From NCBI GenBank assembly GCA_005765155.1, contig VCCP01000006.1, forward strand, positions 1,562,501 through 1,626,500: a DNA stretch of 64,000 nucleotides. Direction: 5' to 3'. The notes below the pieces were generated by a model. That model searched no databases, was not told where the DNA came from, and saw nothing but the letters and a program-made list of their open reading frames with translations. This document shows, piece after piece, positions 36,985 through 49,000 of the stretch. The translations under genes were made by a program, and so were the position numbers. The DNA comes from Zelopaecilomyces penicillatus (lineage: Eukaryota; Ascomycota; Sordariomycetes; Hypocreales; Pseudodiploosporaceae). The first letter of the stretch is position 1. Every line of letters starts with the position of its first letter.

Positions 36985-38664
36985 ATGATGATCCTGTATG
37001 GACGAGAACGATGTGTGGTTTTTGTTTTCTTCCCTCCTCCTTCTTACATTTCGTTTGAGATATCCTCCTCCCCTCTCTTTGCTCGGGCTTGGCACTTTGG
37101 TGTGTTTTTCGATGCGTTTCTTTTTAATACCGTTTCACGATGTTCGTTCTCTTGAGATATACACAGCGATATGCAGCGGGGAGAAGTTGGATGTCGGACA
37201 TCGGAACCTTATAATCATTATTATTAGTCAAGACCGACGCAGACATAAGCAAAGGAAGATTTGTATCGGACTGGAAGAAGTATGTGAAATGGGGCGAAGT
37301 AAGGTTACTACCCTATTTGAATGGTGAAGACTGGCCTAGTTCTTGACATTTAAAAGGAGCGGGATTGTATTTTCTACTGCAGGGTGGAACGAGACTGAAC
37401 ACTCAATCTAATCATTGCTGTTACGATCAATACGGAGTTCTAGGGTGTCCAGCACATGCAGAGGAGCCTGCACGAGCATGTATTCAAACTACCACTGATG
37501 TCTCATCTCTTCTATAGCCATGGCATTGTATGTCACTGCTGATCCATGAACTGTTGTAGACACAATTTGGGCGAAATCACCATTCCGCAGCAATTCAGAA
37601 CTTTGTTCTTTTTGGTGAGATGCCGAAAAGCCTAATACTATATAACCCATTTGCTTGTTATTTTGCATCAAATGTCATCATGGCGGTGTTTTTGGCTGAT
37701 CCACTGACCGACACTGAGGCTCTCTGCAAGGTGAAAAAACCACGGATTCAAGTTGCCACTTCATTCATTCCACTTGTGATAAGCCTCACTCGCCCGGCAA
37801 CCTAAAACCGCCCCAGTGCGGCAGTGACAAGTAGGTGATTTACAGCAAAACCGGCAATCCGCAGTAATTTAGAAGTAGGTAGATCAGTTCTGATTGTCAG
37901 CCGAATGCGAATGAGGAAAAAGACAAACAGGGCACCCCCCAGATTTGTGGGTCACCAGCGCTGCTGATTGGTCTGGTGACCTACTCCCCGTCGCTCGCAT
38001 CCATCGTATCGTTGCCATCTCGGCTTCCGTATTCTTCGGCTTGCCAGCGTATCGTTCAGGTCGACCAGCGCGTGCTCCACTATGCCTATTGCGCTGCCCA
38101 ATCAACCTTTTGGACCAACCACAGCTCGAGAAGTGGGCGGGATTGGGGCAGGGCAAAAGCTTGGATCAGGGCTGGCTCTTCTGGAACGAATGGAAGCCGC
38201 CAATGAACGCTTGTGGGAGCCAGTGGCTATGGGGTTCCCACCGTATTTCGGGTTTGGCACGTTGTAGATTGCACCAGTTAGGCTCATCTTGGCCATGTGC
38301 GTGATGATATGTTTTTTGGGTGTTTGGCTGTGGGTGGGGACAAACGGTTAGCACGGCCGACTAGGCATGACGATGGATGGCAGTGACTTCAGCTGTGTAG
38401 ACGGCTGGGCATCATGAACATGGTCATGAAAGAGATATATAAGAACACGGGTCGCGGCATCAGGAATATCAGTTGTTTTGGCAGACTCCGATGATATCCT
38501 ATCAATTCCACACCCTCAGCCTTCAGTTACTCTGCTGTGCTTTATTGATTAGTGCCTTTGTTTTGAACTCTTGTCTACTCCATCATAAATCATTGTGGCA
38601 CACATCACATCAACATATATCTACACCACTTAAAACAACAACCCGGCCGCGTCGTCGAGCAAAA
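36985..38664. other. Intergenic region, 1.7 kb
   Basis: No gene is seen. The left part is the 3' UTR of the Zn2Cys6 gene. The right part is the promoter and leader of the gene at 38665, with a good TATA box. Open frames at 37945-38304 lie on overlapping frames and show no conserved features. Confidence 0.55.
38436..38442 (+). promoter_or_regulatory. TATA box
   Basis: TATATAA lies 229 bases upstream of the ATG at 38665, followed by a leader rich in C and A. It is the clearest TATA element seen next to a gene start in this window and suggests focused, possibly regulated, initiation. Confidence 0.5.
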
Positions 38665-39594
38665 ATGACTAGCACACGTGTTGGACAGTCTTCACAGTCG
38701 GTGCTCTGTGGAAAGGCACCAGAGCGCTCAAGCACATCAACCCTTCCTCCTAATTATGAGGCCGGTGACTTCGCCAAAATTCGTGCCCTCTCTGTCGCAT
38801 CATCAAACTCACACGCCTCTCTTCCTGATTATCAGGATGCTGTGCAGCTAGCCGAGGCTTCGTCATCATCCTCATCACCCAAATTCTATCCCACCAAAAC
38901 ATTCCAAATCCAGAATGCTGGTCACCCACTCTTCGCCCTACCGTCACCCCCAAAGCCGATCCCAATACCCGTCTTCGAGGTGGATGCATCGGGCGAGGTT
39001 GGCAATCTGATTTACGAATCTCTCCGGCACACTCGAGGCTCCGGCAACTGCATGCTCATCCGCGCCGGTGACTCTTTTGAGGAGCCACTATCCCGAACGG
39101 TATATCGCTTTGGTCCCGGCAAGCCACCGCGGCTTCAGCTCTCGGGCATCGTTGCTTGCAATGAGGAGTTTGAGGTGGTGAACAAGGGACTCACCACTCG
39201 CGCACAAGTCATTCGCACCCACTTGGGTACCTTCCAATGGCGATATGCAAGCCGACAGGAGCGCCAGGAAGCCAACGCCGACTCTCTGCTGGTGTTTGAA
39301 CAAATCACCACTGTAGTATTGCTAGGAGGCAAGAAAGAGGAACAGCGGCGGCGCGTTGCACATTTGGTGCGCAACAATGAGTTCAGAACCGAAGGGACGC
39401 GAGGTTGCACCGCAGGCAACGGAGGCAGACTGATGATGGACCTGCGGGGGTGGATGGGAACCAAGGGCGATGCGGAGCAGATGGAGGTGTTGGTGATTAC
39501 AGGTTGCCTGGTCATGCTGAAGAAGGAGATTGATCGGAGACGGGTCCATCAGGCGGTAGTCATCACGGGCGGCGCATCTGGAGGTGGACCTTGA
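38665..39594 (+). CDS. Conserved fungal protein of unknown function, 309 residues
   Basis: An intronless gene. The open frame extends back to 38473, but the segment before 38665 lies in the apparent leader downstream of the TATA box, and the ATG at 38665 (AAAAATGACT) is the best start. The first 80 residues are Ser-rich and disordered with a PPNYEAGD motif (a possible PY-type arrestin or WW ligand). Next comes a beta-rich domain from about residue 85 to 290: KFYPTKTFQIQNAG, GNLIYESLRHTRG, PRLQLSGIVACNEEFEVV and GTFQWRYASRQER. This strand-rich layout is reminiscent of LURP-one/tubby-like folds, but that is an inference from pattern only. The C-terminus has a hydrophobic stretch (MEVLVITGCLVMLKKEIDRR) that may be a helix in the fold. 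No enzymatic motif is visible. Confidence 0.78.
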   Translation: MTSTRVGQSSQSVLCGKAPERSSTSTLPPNYEAGDFAKIRALSVASSNSHASLPDYQDAVQLAEASSSSSSPKFYPTKTFQIQNAGHPLFALPSPPKPIPIPVFEVDASGEVGNLIYESLRHTRGSGNCMLIRAGDSFEEPLSRTVYRFGPGKPPRLQLSGIVACNEEFEVVNKGLTTRAQVIRTHLGTFQWRYASRQERQEANADSLLVFEQITTVVLLGGKKEEQRRRVAHLVRNNEFRTEGTRGCTAGNGGRLMMDLRGWMGTKGDAEQMEVLVITGCLVMLKKEIDRRRVHQAVVITGGASGGGP

Positions 39595-40178
39595 GACTTT
39601 ACCATGGTATGAAGATGGCAATGTATGATAATCCTTAATACCCGCGCATGCGTTTTGCTTTGTTGTTTTGGCTGTCTTTATGTGGCTTGTTGTTAGATAT
39701 GCGCACCTGGATAATTTTCTTCCTGTTCTGGATGTTAAATAGAAACAAATGGACTTTTCATCCCCAACACGACTGTGTTTTAATTTATTAGGTGCAAATA
39801 TCATGAGCATGAGAAAGGGCAAATGCACAGGATGGATACACATGAGATTGGTTAGGAAGCCAAGAGGTGAGAAAAAAAAAAGCCAGGTTTATCAAAGATT
39901 TTGTACCATTGGATTTATAGATCTTTAGAAATCTCTACAACTCTCAATTAAACAAGTTAATAAGTGCCTTTAATAAAGTTGGGTGGTGTTGTATCAGCGG
40001 TGTTTATGTTCACCCTTAGGAGACGAGTTGTGAACGATGAGTCAGCAGCATCACGTGCTCGGTCCAAAGTGCCTCAGGCTCTAGCGTTCCATACAGCGCT
40101 CAATTCTGTCTGTCAAGACTCAGCCATCAGCATCACGAACATCGCTCAATCTACCAAACAACCCTCAAATCCGCCAAA
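39595..40178. other. Intergenic region between the 309-residue protein and ATP15
   Basis: No gene is seen. It holds the 3' UTR of the upstream gene (AT-rich, with an A run near 39871) and the short promoter of the ATP synthase epsilon gene. Confidence 0.6.
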
Positions 40179-40604
40179 ATGACTGCTGCGTGGAGAGCCG
40201 CCGGTTTGACGTATGTCAATTAATCCCAATCAGCATCCACACGACGATTTGAACACTCTTCAAAACCCCTGCTTCGTCGCAATTGCTAGAGACCGACCCG
40301 TTCGAAGCGACGTGACTGACGTCTTTTTATTTAGCTACAACCGCTACCTGGCCATCGCCGCCCGCACCGTTCGCCGCAGCCTGAAGGAGGACAAGAGACT
40401 CATCGCCGAGCGACGAGGCGATTCCGAGCTGCGATTCTCCAAGTGGCAGGTATGTCTTTGGCGCAACCCCCCCCATCCCAATCTCAAAAGCTCCCTCAGT
40501 ATGATAAGGCATCCGTATTAATGCCGCAACAGAACGGCAAGGCTGGTGAGGCCAAGGACCTCTCCAAGGCCAACACTGCTGCCATGGCCGAGGGCTCTTC
40601 TTAA
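40179..40604 (+). CDS. ATP15: Mitochondrial ATP synthase subunit epsilon
   Basis: The small central-stalk subunit of F1Fo-ATP synthase, on the matrix side of the inner membrane. Exons are 40179-40210, 40335-40449 and 40533-40604, giving 72 residues (yeast Atp15 is similar in size). The sequence reads MTAAWRAAGLT, then YNRYLAIAARTVRRSLKEDKR, then a Lys-rich tail ending AAMAEGSS, which matches the family along its whole length. The N-terminal helix WRAAGLTYNRY is the hallmark. Both introns use a GTATGT donor; the first splits a Thr codon (AC/C). As in the family, no cleavable presequence is evident. The gene is compact, and its 3' side runs into the region upstream of NAA35. Confidence 0.95.
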
Positions 40605-41312
40605 AGCGACGAGATGTATAGAAGATATAAAAAAAGACCGGATGGTGGAGGAGTTCAGCGGAGGGAGGCAGGCAGAGCACCTTGGAAGCTGGAGAAACTC
40701 GCTCAATGTTAATAGGGCGCCAGGTGTATGCACCCAATGCTACTGTATCATAAATGATTGCTACAATACATTCAATCTGCTATGAAGACTTGCCGTGATT
40801 TGCAGCATCGGGATAGGTCGGCAAGCAAAACTGCTGACGGGAAAGTATTTGAGTGCGGCTCTATCGGAGGGTGGTCAAGCTTGAGCCGGGTGCTGCAAGT
40901 GAATGGTCTGCAAGGAGCCAGTTGGGCCAACAACACCACCACCACCACCGCTTCTAGCAACTGTATGCCCGACAGTTGCATGCATAGGCGGAATGGCTTT
41001 CATACAAAGTTACATTGATCATTGGCCAATCTTTAACTTGCAATTCTGCAAGATTTCATTCATGTGATAGCCAGATGGGTGATACCCAACCACGCTGTAG
41101 GCAATCACCGGCTATGCGCTGAAAGACACCTAAAGTTCGGGGGAAAATAGCGAGCAAATTGGCGGCACAGGCCCAAAATACACATCAGACACAGTCATCA
41201 AGCCCAGCACACCAAACTCCAGACGTCGTTCCCCCCCCTTTGCCAGCCGCGTATTTCATCACATAACCAGACAGATGCCGCTGAGTGTTGCTGTGAGCCC
41301 TCACCGTGCAAA
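40605..41312. other. Intergenic region between ATP15 and MAK10
   Basis: No gene is seen. The short ACC trinucleotide tract near 40936-40950 is the only structure noted. The right half is the promoter of MAK10. Confidence 0.6.
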
Positions 41313-43999
41313 ATGAACGACTTTGGGGTTGGGGTTCCAGATGGTGCGCAGACGCTCTCTCCCCCCCACTTCCGGTTGCCTGTGATCTTTTTTTCTTACT
41401 TGCGTTTGTGCCACAGAAATCTCACGGCTGTCGCTTGGCCAGGGGCCTGAGCGACCCCCGACACCGCCGCGCAACATCTCGAGCGAGGGCGTGATTGCTG
41501 TCGATATCACCCAAAAGTTCTTTGAGGCTGTTGAAAGTTTGTATAACCTGATCTGAAAAAAAAACTTCTGTTTTGTCTTGTCTTGTAGGGCGACTGACGT
41601 AACGGGTTCTATTGCAGCACTTGCACCTGGTGAGCTTGTCAAAGATGGCTTCTTTACGCTATTTGAGTCAGTCGCTGCTCTGGAGGTTTGTACAACCCTA
41701 CACTAGTATCTTCCATTATATCAGATGAAATGCTCAACGCAAGGCTAGATCATGGATCCCAAGATGGACAGTGGCTGTGACCAGTCAAACGCCAAAGTTG
41801 AGGATTTGTATGACGTGACCAAACCACCGTTGCCAGAGGAAGTACTGGGGATTATGGACCAACTTCTCTGTCATGAGGTAAGTCATGAGCAGAAGACATG
41901 TCCCATGTGTATCTCAAACACTCATGCCCCTTTGTCTTTATGCAGATGTCCTGGCATATGGGATATCCTCTCTCCCAAACTCTTTTTACCAGCATGCATG
42001 TTGAAGCACTCTCGATGCCAGACCCCCGCAATATCCATGATGCAAAGTTCTCCAAGAAGGATCTTCGTGTTACGGAGAAGCATCCTATGCTTGAGATATT
42101 GAGGGCTTATTGTCTGGGGACGCTCAAAGCGTGTGGTTATGTCAATGAAAGAATCAAGGCAGAGCATTACTACGAGGTGAGTAAGTTGTTATCGAGGGTG
42201 ACGGCCCATGTCTAAAGACAATGTGTAGGAAGAGGATTTTGTCACGAATACATATAGTCGCACTCTTTTGGCCAGTTTAGCAACATCTGCAGTCCGCAGC
42301 GTCTTGAATGATGCCAAGGAACTCATACACACGCAACGTGGCACGGTTCCGGACGATGTTCTGGATGCATTAGCTGTCCGTTTGGAATTGAGGCTTGTCT
42401 TATTAGACGCTGCAGAATGCCCAAAGCATATGAGCGAGCCGGAATTGGCAAGAGGGCCGTGGAAAAAGGCTATTGCTATTCTGCCAGACATCAAATCGAC
42501 ACACTCTCTAGCGAAACCGGTTGAAGATGCGTTTAGTGCGAAGCTGCAAAAGAACCTAGCTAGCACCATGCCTCCACGGCCGATTGTTGAAATTGGATTT
42601 GATGATGCTTTTGGTCATCTCACACACTTGGTGCAAGACGGTCTGGAGCTTATCGGTGTGCTTGAATACACAGATTCACAATGTTTGATGGTATGTTTTC
42701 CAACTCCCCGATCAGAGTGTGAACGCTTGCTGAAACGATGAAAAGACTTTTGTCACTACCTTCCAGGCAAAGAAACCGCAGCCTCTAGTGTACATACGGA
42801 CACTGTTGCAGACTTTTCTATTTGATGCGATGGAAGTTTTGGGATCAATGAGCATACGCCAACTACTCGACGATGACTTTTCCATTATTTCACTTCCAGC
42901 GAGCCCCTTTTTAGATCGTGACAATGATGAGATTGAAGCAATTCAAGATCCACGCTTTACCATGGCTCAACAGATGGAGATTTTCCGGACAAGAGCCGCA
43001 CAGCCCTTTTTGGATATCTTACGGACAGTCTGTCAGAACCGGTCTCGGGTGCGGAGGACCCTCTGCCATCTCATCAGGGACTGGGAAAACCTTCAGATGG
43101 ATGCGGAAGAGATTGATCAGATCTTACAGGTCAAGACGAAAGAGAAACCAGTAATGTACCAACCGCCGATGAGCAACCATTCAACGGAGACATACTCACT
43201 ATCCCTATCCTCCTGGACTTACCTGTACAAGCTACGCTTGATGGAGTCGATTGTGCAGTTCGGATTTGAGTTACAGGTTTACCAGGACGATGAGCTTGTT
43301 GGGATGTACTGGTATCTCAACTATCTCGCCAAATCGAGACTTCACCATACAGAAAGGATTAAATCGTTTGTTCTTCGTCGCGTTGAAGAGACCCGTAACG
43401 ACACTCATGGGCTCAATGCTCAAGCTAATAAGCAGCTACAGCGATCTGTCATCCACGCTCGTTTGGCCCTCCTAGATTCTGCAATTACATGGGAGCTATC
43501 AGACGCCCTATCTTGTCTATACACCGTTCTTAATCGTCTTCAACTTATAAAAGGGTCTCAGAGACCCTATGGCAACGACGAACTTCGTTATGAGCTGCGC
43601 ATGAAACCTTTCACATCTGTGGGCCTACCATCTCTGCCAACGTTTGAAGAGTTCACGGTGGGTACGATACAGCCGGACACAGAAACGGAAGAGCTACTTG
43701 AGTATGGAGAGAGGGCCACAGCGGGAGCTAGAAAGGGGTTTGAGGCGCTTAGCAAGATGACTCCTGAAGAGTCATTCTCCGTAGGATCTCACCAAAGGTG
43801 GACTGCTACTGTCAAAAACGGTCTCAAGTCATGCATTGCGACAGGAATAGCGATTGCAGCGGTGCAAAAGGCGCTTCAAAAGTCATCAGGTGATGTCGAA
43901 GACTTGAATATCATGGCCGAGATTCCGACTCCAGACAAAGCCTATCATGAGTGGTGGATTATCCCGAGGATAGTCCCGTGCCCACCAAAGGCTGCATAA
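41313..43999 (+). CDS. MAK10: NatC N-terminal acetyltransferase auxiliary subunit (Mak10/Naa35)
   Basis: The large auxiliary subunit of the NatC complex, which acetylates N-termini such as Met-Leu and Met-Ile and anchors it to ribosomes. Seven exons (41313-41343, 41417-41540, 41589-41685, 41749-41877, 41946-42176, 42229-42690, 42767-43999) give 768 residues, in line with the family. The diagnostic N-terminal run is present: DITQKFFEAVESL, GELVKDGFFTLFESV, IMDPKMDSG. In the middle are AKKPQPLVYIRTLLQTFLFD and a conserved helical body, and the C-terminus contains YHEWWIIPRI. The first exon is only 31 nt. One donor is GTTTGT (41686) and another GTATAA (41541), both weak but the only ones that keep frame. 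For the sixth intron, the acceptor at 42766 is chosen over the AG at 42750 because it gives the conserved AKKPQP reading. The catalytic partner Naa30 is not in this window. Confidence 0.93.
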
Positions 44000-44363
44000 T
44001 CAGAATAAAAGTGATGAGCCGAGGTACTACCAATAAGACAAAATGTGTTTGACGGTCTATAAAATTCATGCTACAGACTTGTGGTATCCAATAGAATCTG
44101 CCTCCGTGCCCCCTACTCCTTTGCGAGAGATGTCGCATGTGTTCTGCAATATTGGCCACCTCGCACAAAAATTGCATACCTATTATATACATTGGCACCG
44201 ACTGGTGAACTTGGTATTCATGACCCCACCCATATCCTCTTGCACTAGAAATCAAAACCATTTACACGCGGAATAAGCCCAATTTAGGAATTCCGCGCAA
44301 GGAAGATTGATGCACTACCAGTGTGCGCATCAATATGTGAAGTTCGTTTGCAGCGAAACTATT
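44000..44363. other. Convergent 3' intergenic region
   Basis: This lies between MAK10 (plus) and the peroxisomal carrier (minus), both ending here. No gene is seen; it is presumably two 3' UTRs. Confidence 0.6.
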
Positions 44364-45458
44364 CTATAGACTCTTGCGAGACATTCTGAGCCTGGCCATC
44401 TTTTCGTACAGGACATCCTTGAATGCAAACAGCAGAGCAGCAGTAAGAACGCTCTGGGTAACCTTGGGGCCAATACCTAGTAATGAGTTAGTGAATCGTT
44501 CAAGCTGCAATGTCTTAGAGCTATCAAATACGAACCCTTGTAAAGACCTGCATAGCCCTCTTCCCTAATGACGCGCTTCAAGGACTGGGTCATACCCTCC
44601 TTCTTGTCGCTATGCGCTGCAACGTGCATCTGGCTCTTGACGGTGATATAAGGATATGTCACCGATGTGGCAAAGAGCTTGCCCATTGCACCCAAAAAGA
44701 AGGCGATAGTGGGCGTCACTTTTCTACTCTTCTCCACGTAGTTCTTCATCTGCTCAAAGAGAGTGTACTGAAGGATAGGGTTCATGACCAGAACGAGAGC
44801 TGGGAGAACGCCCGCGAAAAGAGCCTGGGGACCCTCATTCTTGAGCAGAGAGAGCAATGTTCCCAGGGTGGACGGAGGCTTAGAGCGCTTGCCGCTATTG
44901 CCGGCTTCGATATCGGTCTCCTTGGCCTGTGTGCGCGTGGTGATGCGCGTGTTAACCACCCAGATTGGGTTGGTGATAATGACGGTCGCAGATCCCGCAA
45001 TAGCGCCAGCAATCATAGACTCAACAGTCGTGAGCTTTTTGTTAGCCCGGCCGGCGGTGGCAGCAGCCTTCTCGAAGAAAGCGCGGGTCCATTCGTACCA
45101 GTAATAGTACACAAAGTTCGTGACGCTGATGCCGAAGAGCGCAGAGTTGATGCCGGAATAGAGGCCAGACACACCCTCACGGGCGATGATCTTTTGAACG
45201 GCATCGATGAACTTGCTCTCAGCCTTTTTAGATTCGACCTGAGCTCGGGTAGAGAGGGTGATGAGAGGATACCTAGAGAAGGAAGCGGCAACGCGCCAAA
45301 AGTTAGTAAACATTCGCAAAGACTGAACTAGCTGAAATTATTCAGAATTGGTGGTGGGGTAAACCTTACGTCAAAATCATGGACAGGATACCGCCGCCTG
45401 AGCCAGCGAGGGCATGAGCGACGTTGTCATTTTGGGGAACGGGAGTTTTGGTAGCCAT
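44364..45458 (-). CDS. ANT1: Peroxisomal adenine nucleotide carrier (SLC25A17/Pmp47 type)
   Basis: A mitochondrial-carrier-family protein that exchanges ATP for AMP across the peroxisomal membrane, serving beta-oxidation. Exons are 45458-45370, 45272-44536 and 44476-44364, giving 312 residues. Three carrier repeats are visible with signatures YPLITLSTR, NPIWVVNTR and YPYITVKSQ, the second being typical of the peroxisomal subgroup. Further family markers are LYSGINSALFGISVTNFVYYYWYE and NPILQYTLFEQMKN. The start ATG at 45458 gives MATKTPVPQNDNVAHALAGSGGGILSMIL, which begins carrier helix 1. The intron donor at 44535 is GTTCGT, weak but required by frame. The gene is divergent from the AT-hook gene, with 609 bases between their start codons. 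Confidence 0.92.
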
Positions 45459-46067
45459 GGTATGCGGTTTTGCTAAAGCGTGTTCTGTTGCGATTTTTCG
45501 TGATGATGGTCTGCAAAGAGATTGTTGTGCGAATGTGTATCAACTGTAAAGGAGTGGAAGCCAATAAAAAGAGTGGCAATCAATTAGGCCATGAAGCAGA
45601 GCAGCTGGGGGTCTAGTTATGTTGATACGGCAGGGCTGGCGCAGTGATCGTCTCAGATGCACCTGCGAGGTTGAAGCCGAGGTTCCAGTGGTTGGACGAA
45701 AGCCGAAGCGTAGCGTGTCCCACTTAGGCGCGACTTGTCTGGGGCCGAGAATGAAGTCATTTGGTTCCGTCCTCTCCCGCGCCGCGCCTCCTGCATGTGA
45801 CTTATGGTGGGGTCAAGCGCTTTGGTTGTGGTCACTATGCACAGTCAGCAGCGGTATCCGGAAGAATAAATTTGCGATGTCAAGTCCCCCGGGAAACTAA
45901 TCCTAATTGGGCTGTAAGTAAACAACAATTGGGCCATTTCCGCTCCAGTCAAGCAGCTGGCGGTTCGCGAACAACTTCACGCTGGCAGCTGGCGGTGACT
46001 TTTCCTACATATCGAAAAAAAACTATCCACAATCCCCCATGCGAAAACACGTGAACACGCCGTATCA
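45459..46067. promoter_or_regulatory. Shared divergent promoter, ANT1 / AT-hook gene
   Basis: A 609-base interval separates two outward-facing start codons. It contains a CACGTG E-box at 46048-46053, only 15 bases before the AT-hook ATG and probably within its leader. No TATA box or CCAAT arrangement is obvious. Confidence 0.45.
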
Positions 46068-49000
46068 ATGCCACGGCGTCGCAAATCCACCGTTCAGTCT
46101 GAATCCTTCAACATCCGCTGGCACAGCATCGCGGATATGACCACGCCGAGCGCGGACATCATGTCCTCACCAGACCCTCTCAACGAATCAGCCGTATCGA
46201 GTGTCGCGCCATCATCCGTCCGTCGCGTCACGCGCAGTCAGCAATCGCAAAGATTCATATCTCTCGATAGTTCACCGCGGAAACAAACCTTTGAGCTGCA
46301 AGTGGGAGATCGATCATCACCCCAGAGATTACTAGTCACGGTCGAGACAGAAGGCAACGATCTACCTGCGCCGAGCATACGAAGGAAACTTTTTCAATCT
46401 CCGAGCCCAATGCTCTCAGCACGAAGACTCGGGCGAACAACGACCACTACTGTACCGCTAAGAGACTTAACAGAGGACGAAAATGAGGATGCGACACCAA
46501 CCACACCCAGACGGAGGGGTCGACCTCGAAAGTCAAACGGGACGCCTATGCCAAGTGCTGGGAAGAAGAGAAAGGCAGACACGCCACACAAGGGTACCCC
46601 ACGTCGGCGACGTACAATGAACCCGGATACTGGTGCAGAAGCGGACGATTTGCAGTTTGAGAACAGTGTGGCGCCTACTCCATTATCCAAACGCAGGGGG
46701 CGACCACCGAAGAATCGCCTTACTGAGCCCCCAAGTTCCGCACAAAAGACTACGACAGTTAAACGAGGAGGGTGGAGAAGGCAGGCTCTCGCTCCGGATG
46801 AGCTGATGGAATTGGCAGATGAGGCCATTCTCGAGAGGAGCACAGTGCTACACGCTGCACAAATGAGCGAAAATGACATGGATCTTGTACGAGCTCCCTC
46901 AGAATTCTCAGTTGGTCGTACTCCGGCAGGTGCGCGACAAACTCTTGCATCAAATGCAGACCCTATGTCTGACATTTGGATGGCAACATTATTTGAGCAA
47001 GACACGCCCAGAGCTGAGCAGCAGAACTCACGTCTTGCTTCTAACGATTCTCCCTCAAGAGCGAGACATGAAAATGCACAGTCAGAAGTAGAGGAAGAAA
47101 ACGCGTCTCAGGCAGGCGACTATGGGTTTCTTGCACCGGCTGCAAGTGACAGCTCTTCTGTCGGTGATGCGCCGCGTGAGCGTGGCCCCTATACCAACGA
47201 TACCATTGCTCAAGGTGAAGATTTTAGCATGATTTTCATGGATTCGATCCCATCACTTCAAGCTAGCTTCATTGGAGGCGCCCGACCATCGGAGCCCCAT
47301 GATCTTGGTGATGAAACAAACCTGATCATCAACCAAACACTAGAATCGATCAGGCAGCAGGCTGCCCAAGATGAAGATGAGGATGAGGACGATGAAGACA
47401 GAATGGAAGGTGTCGAGCTTGCGGAACCTATTCAGCCCGAATTACCACAACCTGAATTTGTTGAACGAGAAACAGCCTCAAACGAACAAGTCATTGAACC
47501 CTCCCCGCTCAAGTCACAAACTCCATGGTGGATCAGTTCACGAACACCGCGCAGGCCAATTAATTCCTCTCCACTGAGACATCGAGTTCTCAAGAATAGT
47601 GCGAAACAGGCCAAAGCCACGGAGACAGCCGCTTGGGATAGAGAAGATGACGATGAACAAACACCGAAAGTGTCCTCTAGACAGGAAGTGCTGGGCCAAC
47701 ACGACGAGCACAATGACTCACATATGTATGATGATTCATTTTCCGAGATTCCTCAGGGCTTTTTGGCCGCCGCAACTCCCGCGAGACCCGATACGATGGC
47801 GCGCAGTGAGGTCTCAGATGAGGAAATGGCAGAGCCAGGGGAGGAGGAGCTGCAGCAGGAGCAAGTACAAGAAGACGAAGAACCAGAGGAATATCACGAT
47901 GATGCGAGGGTGGAGACAATGGAGCATGCGAAACCATACTTAAATCAAGAACACGAACTTGGCGCAGAGCCTGAACAAGATTCAATAAGAGGCTTTAATC
48001 ATCAGCCTAAACTAGATCTCGACCAAGAACCCGAGGAAGAGCTTGAGCATCAGGAAGAGCTTGAGCATCAGGAAGAGCTTGAACCCGAGGAAGAGCTTGA
48101 ACCCGAGGAAGAGCTTGAACCCGAGGAAGAGCTTGAGCTAGAACCTGAGAAAGATCTCGGGCAAGGGCATGACGATGAGCTTGAGCATAGGGAGGAACTT
48201 CAACAAGATATCGAGGAGGAAAGGATTGAGCAAGACCTTGACAACAAGCTTGAACAAGAGCGAGACGATGAGCTCCAAGAAGATGCTGAAGAAGAAGATT
48301 TGGAGGAAAGGCTTGAGGAAAGACTTGAACCAGAGTATGACGATGAGCTTGAATCAGTGCCAGAACAAAATCTCGAACAAAAGATCGAGGAAAGACGTGA
48401 GCAAGAACATGAGGATCAACTTGAACAGGGACACGAGGACGAGCTTGAACAGCATGGACAAGATGAGATGGAAGAGGTTGTGGAGGATGAGCAACTATAT
48501 CAAGATTACGAGCTTGAAGAACCTGAAGAGAATCCCATAAATTTGGAAAGGCCGCTGCTGCCAGTTGCGATTGACGTTATTTCTGATATGGGTGCTCAAG
48601 CTGAGCTAGAGCGTCCACCCACACCAGATGATTCTTTTGAAGATGCGCATATTCACAATACCCAGGGTGAGGATCACAGGGAGTCATCACCCTTATTTCG
48701 GTCCTCATCGAGACCGGCGTCTATTGTGTCATCTCCTGCTAGACGAAATCTTGCAACGGGGACGCTGAAAGAAGCTTCACACGCCTCTGTTTTGCCACAG
48801 CAAACGCATAATATTGCAGAGAGGCCCACTGGGATGTCAAGACAATCATTGAAAGCTACTCCCATAAACCAGATGTCCTCTCCTCTTCAAGACCCTCAAT
48901 CTCTAGCGCAAGATTCTCCGCAGGAGAAGATTCATCGACCAGTCCTATCTTCAATAGTACGAGCTGGTCGGGTTCTTCAAAGTGTTACTTCTGACCCGCC

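Noticed and set aside
35306..39594. Zn2Cys6 regulator as part of a secondary-metabolite cluster
   Set aside because: No polyketide synthase, peptide synthetase, terpene synthase, P450 or transporter gene is nearby.
46394..47005. 203-codon open frame antisense to the AT-hook gene
   Set aside because: A shadow of the Arg/Ser-rich coding strand; no conserved features or promoter.
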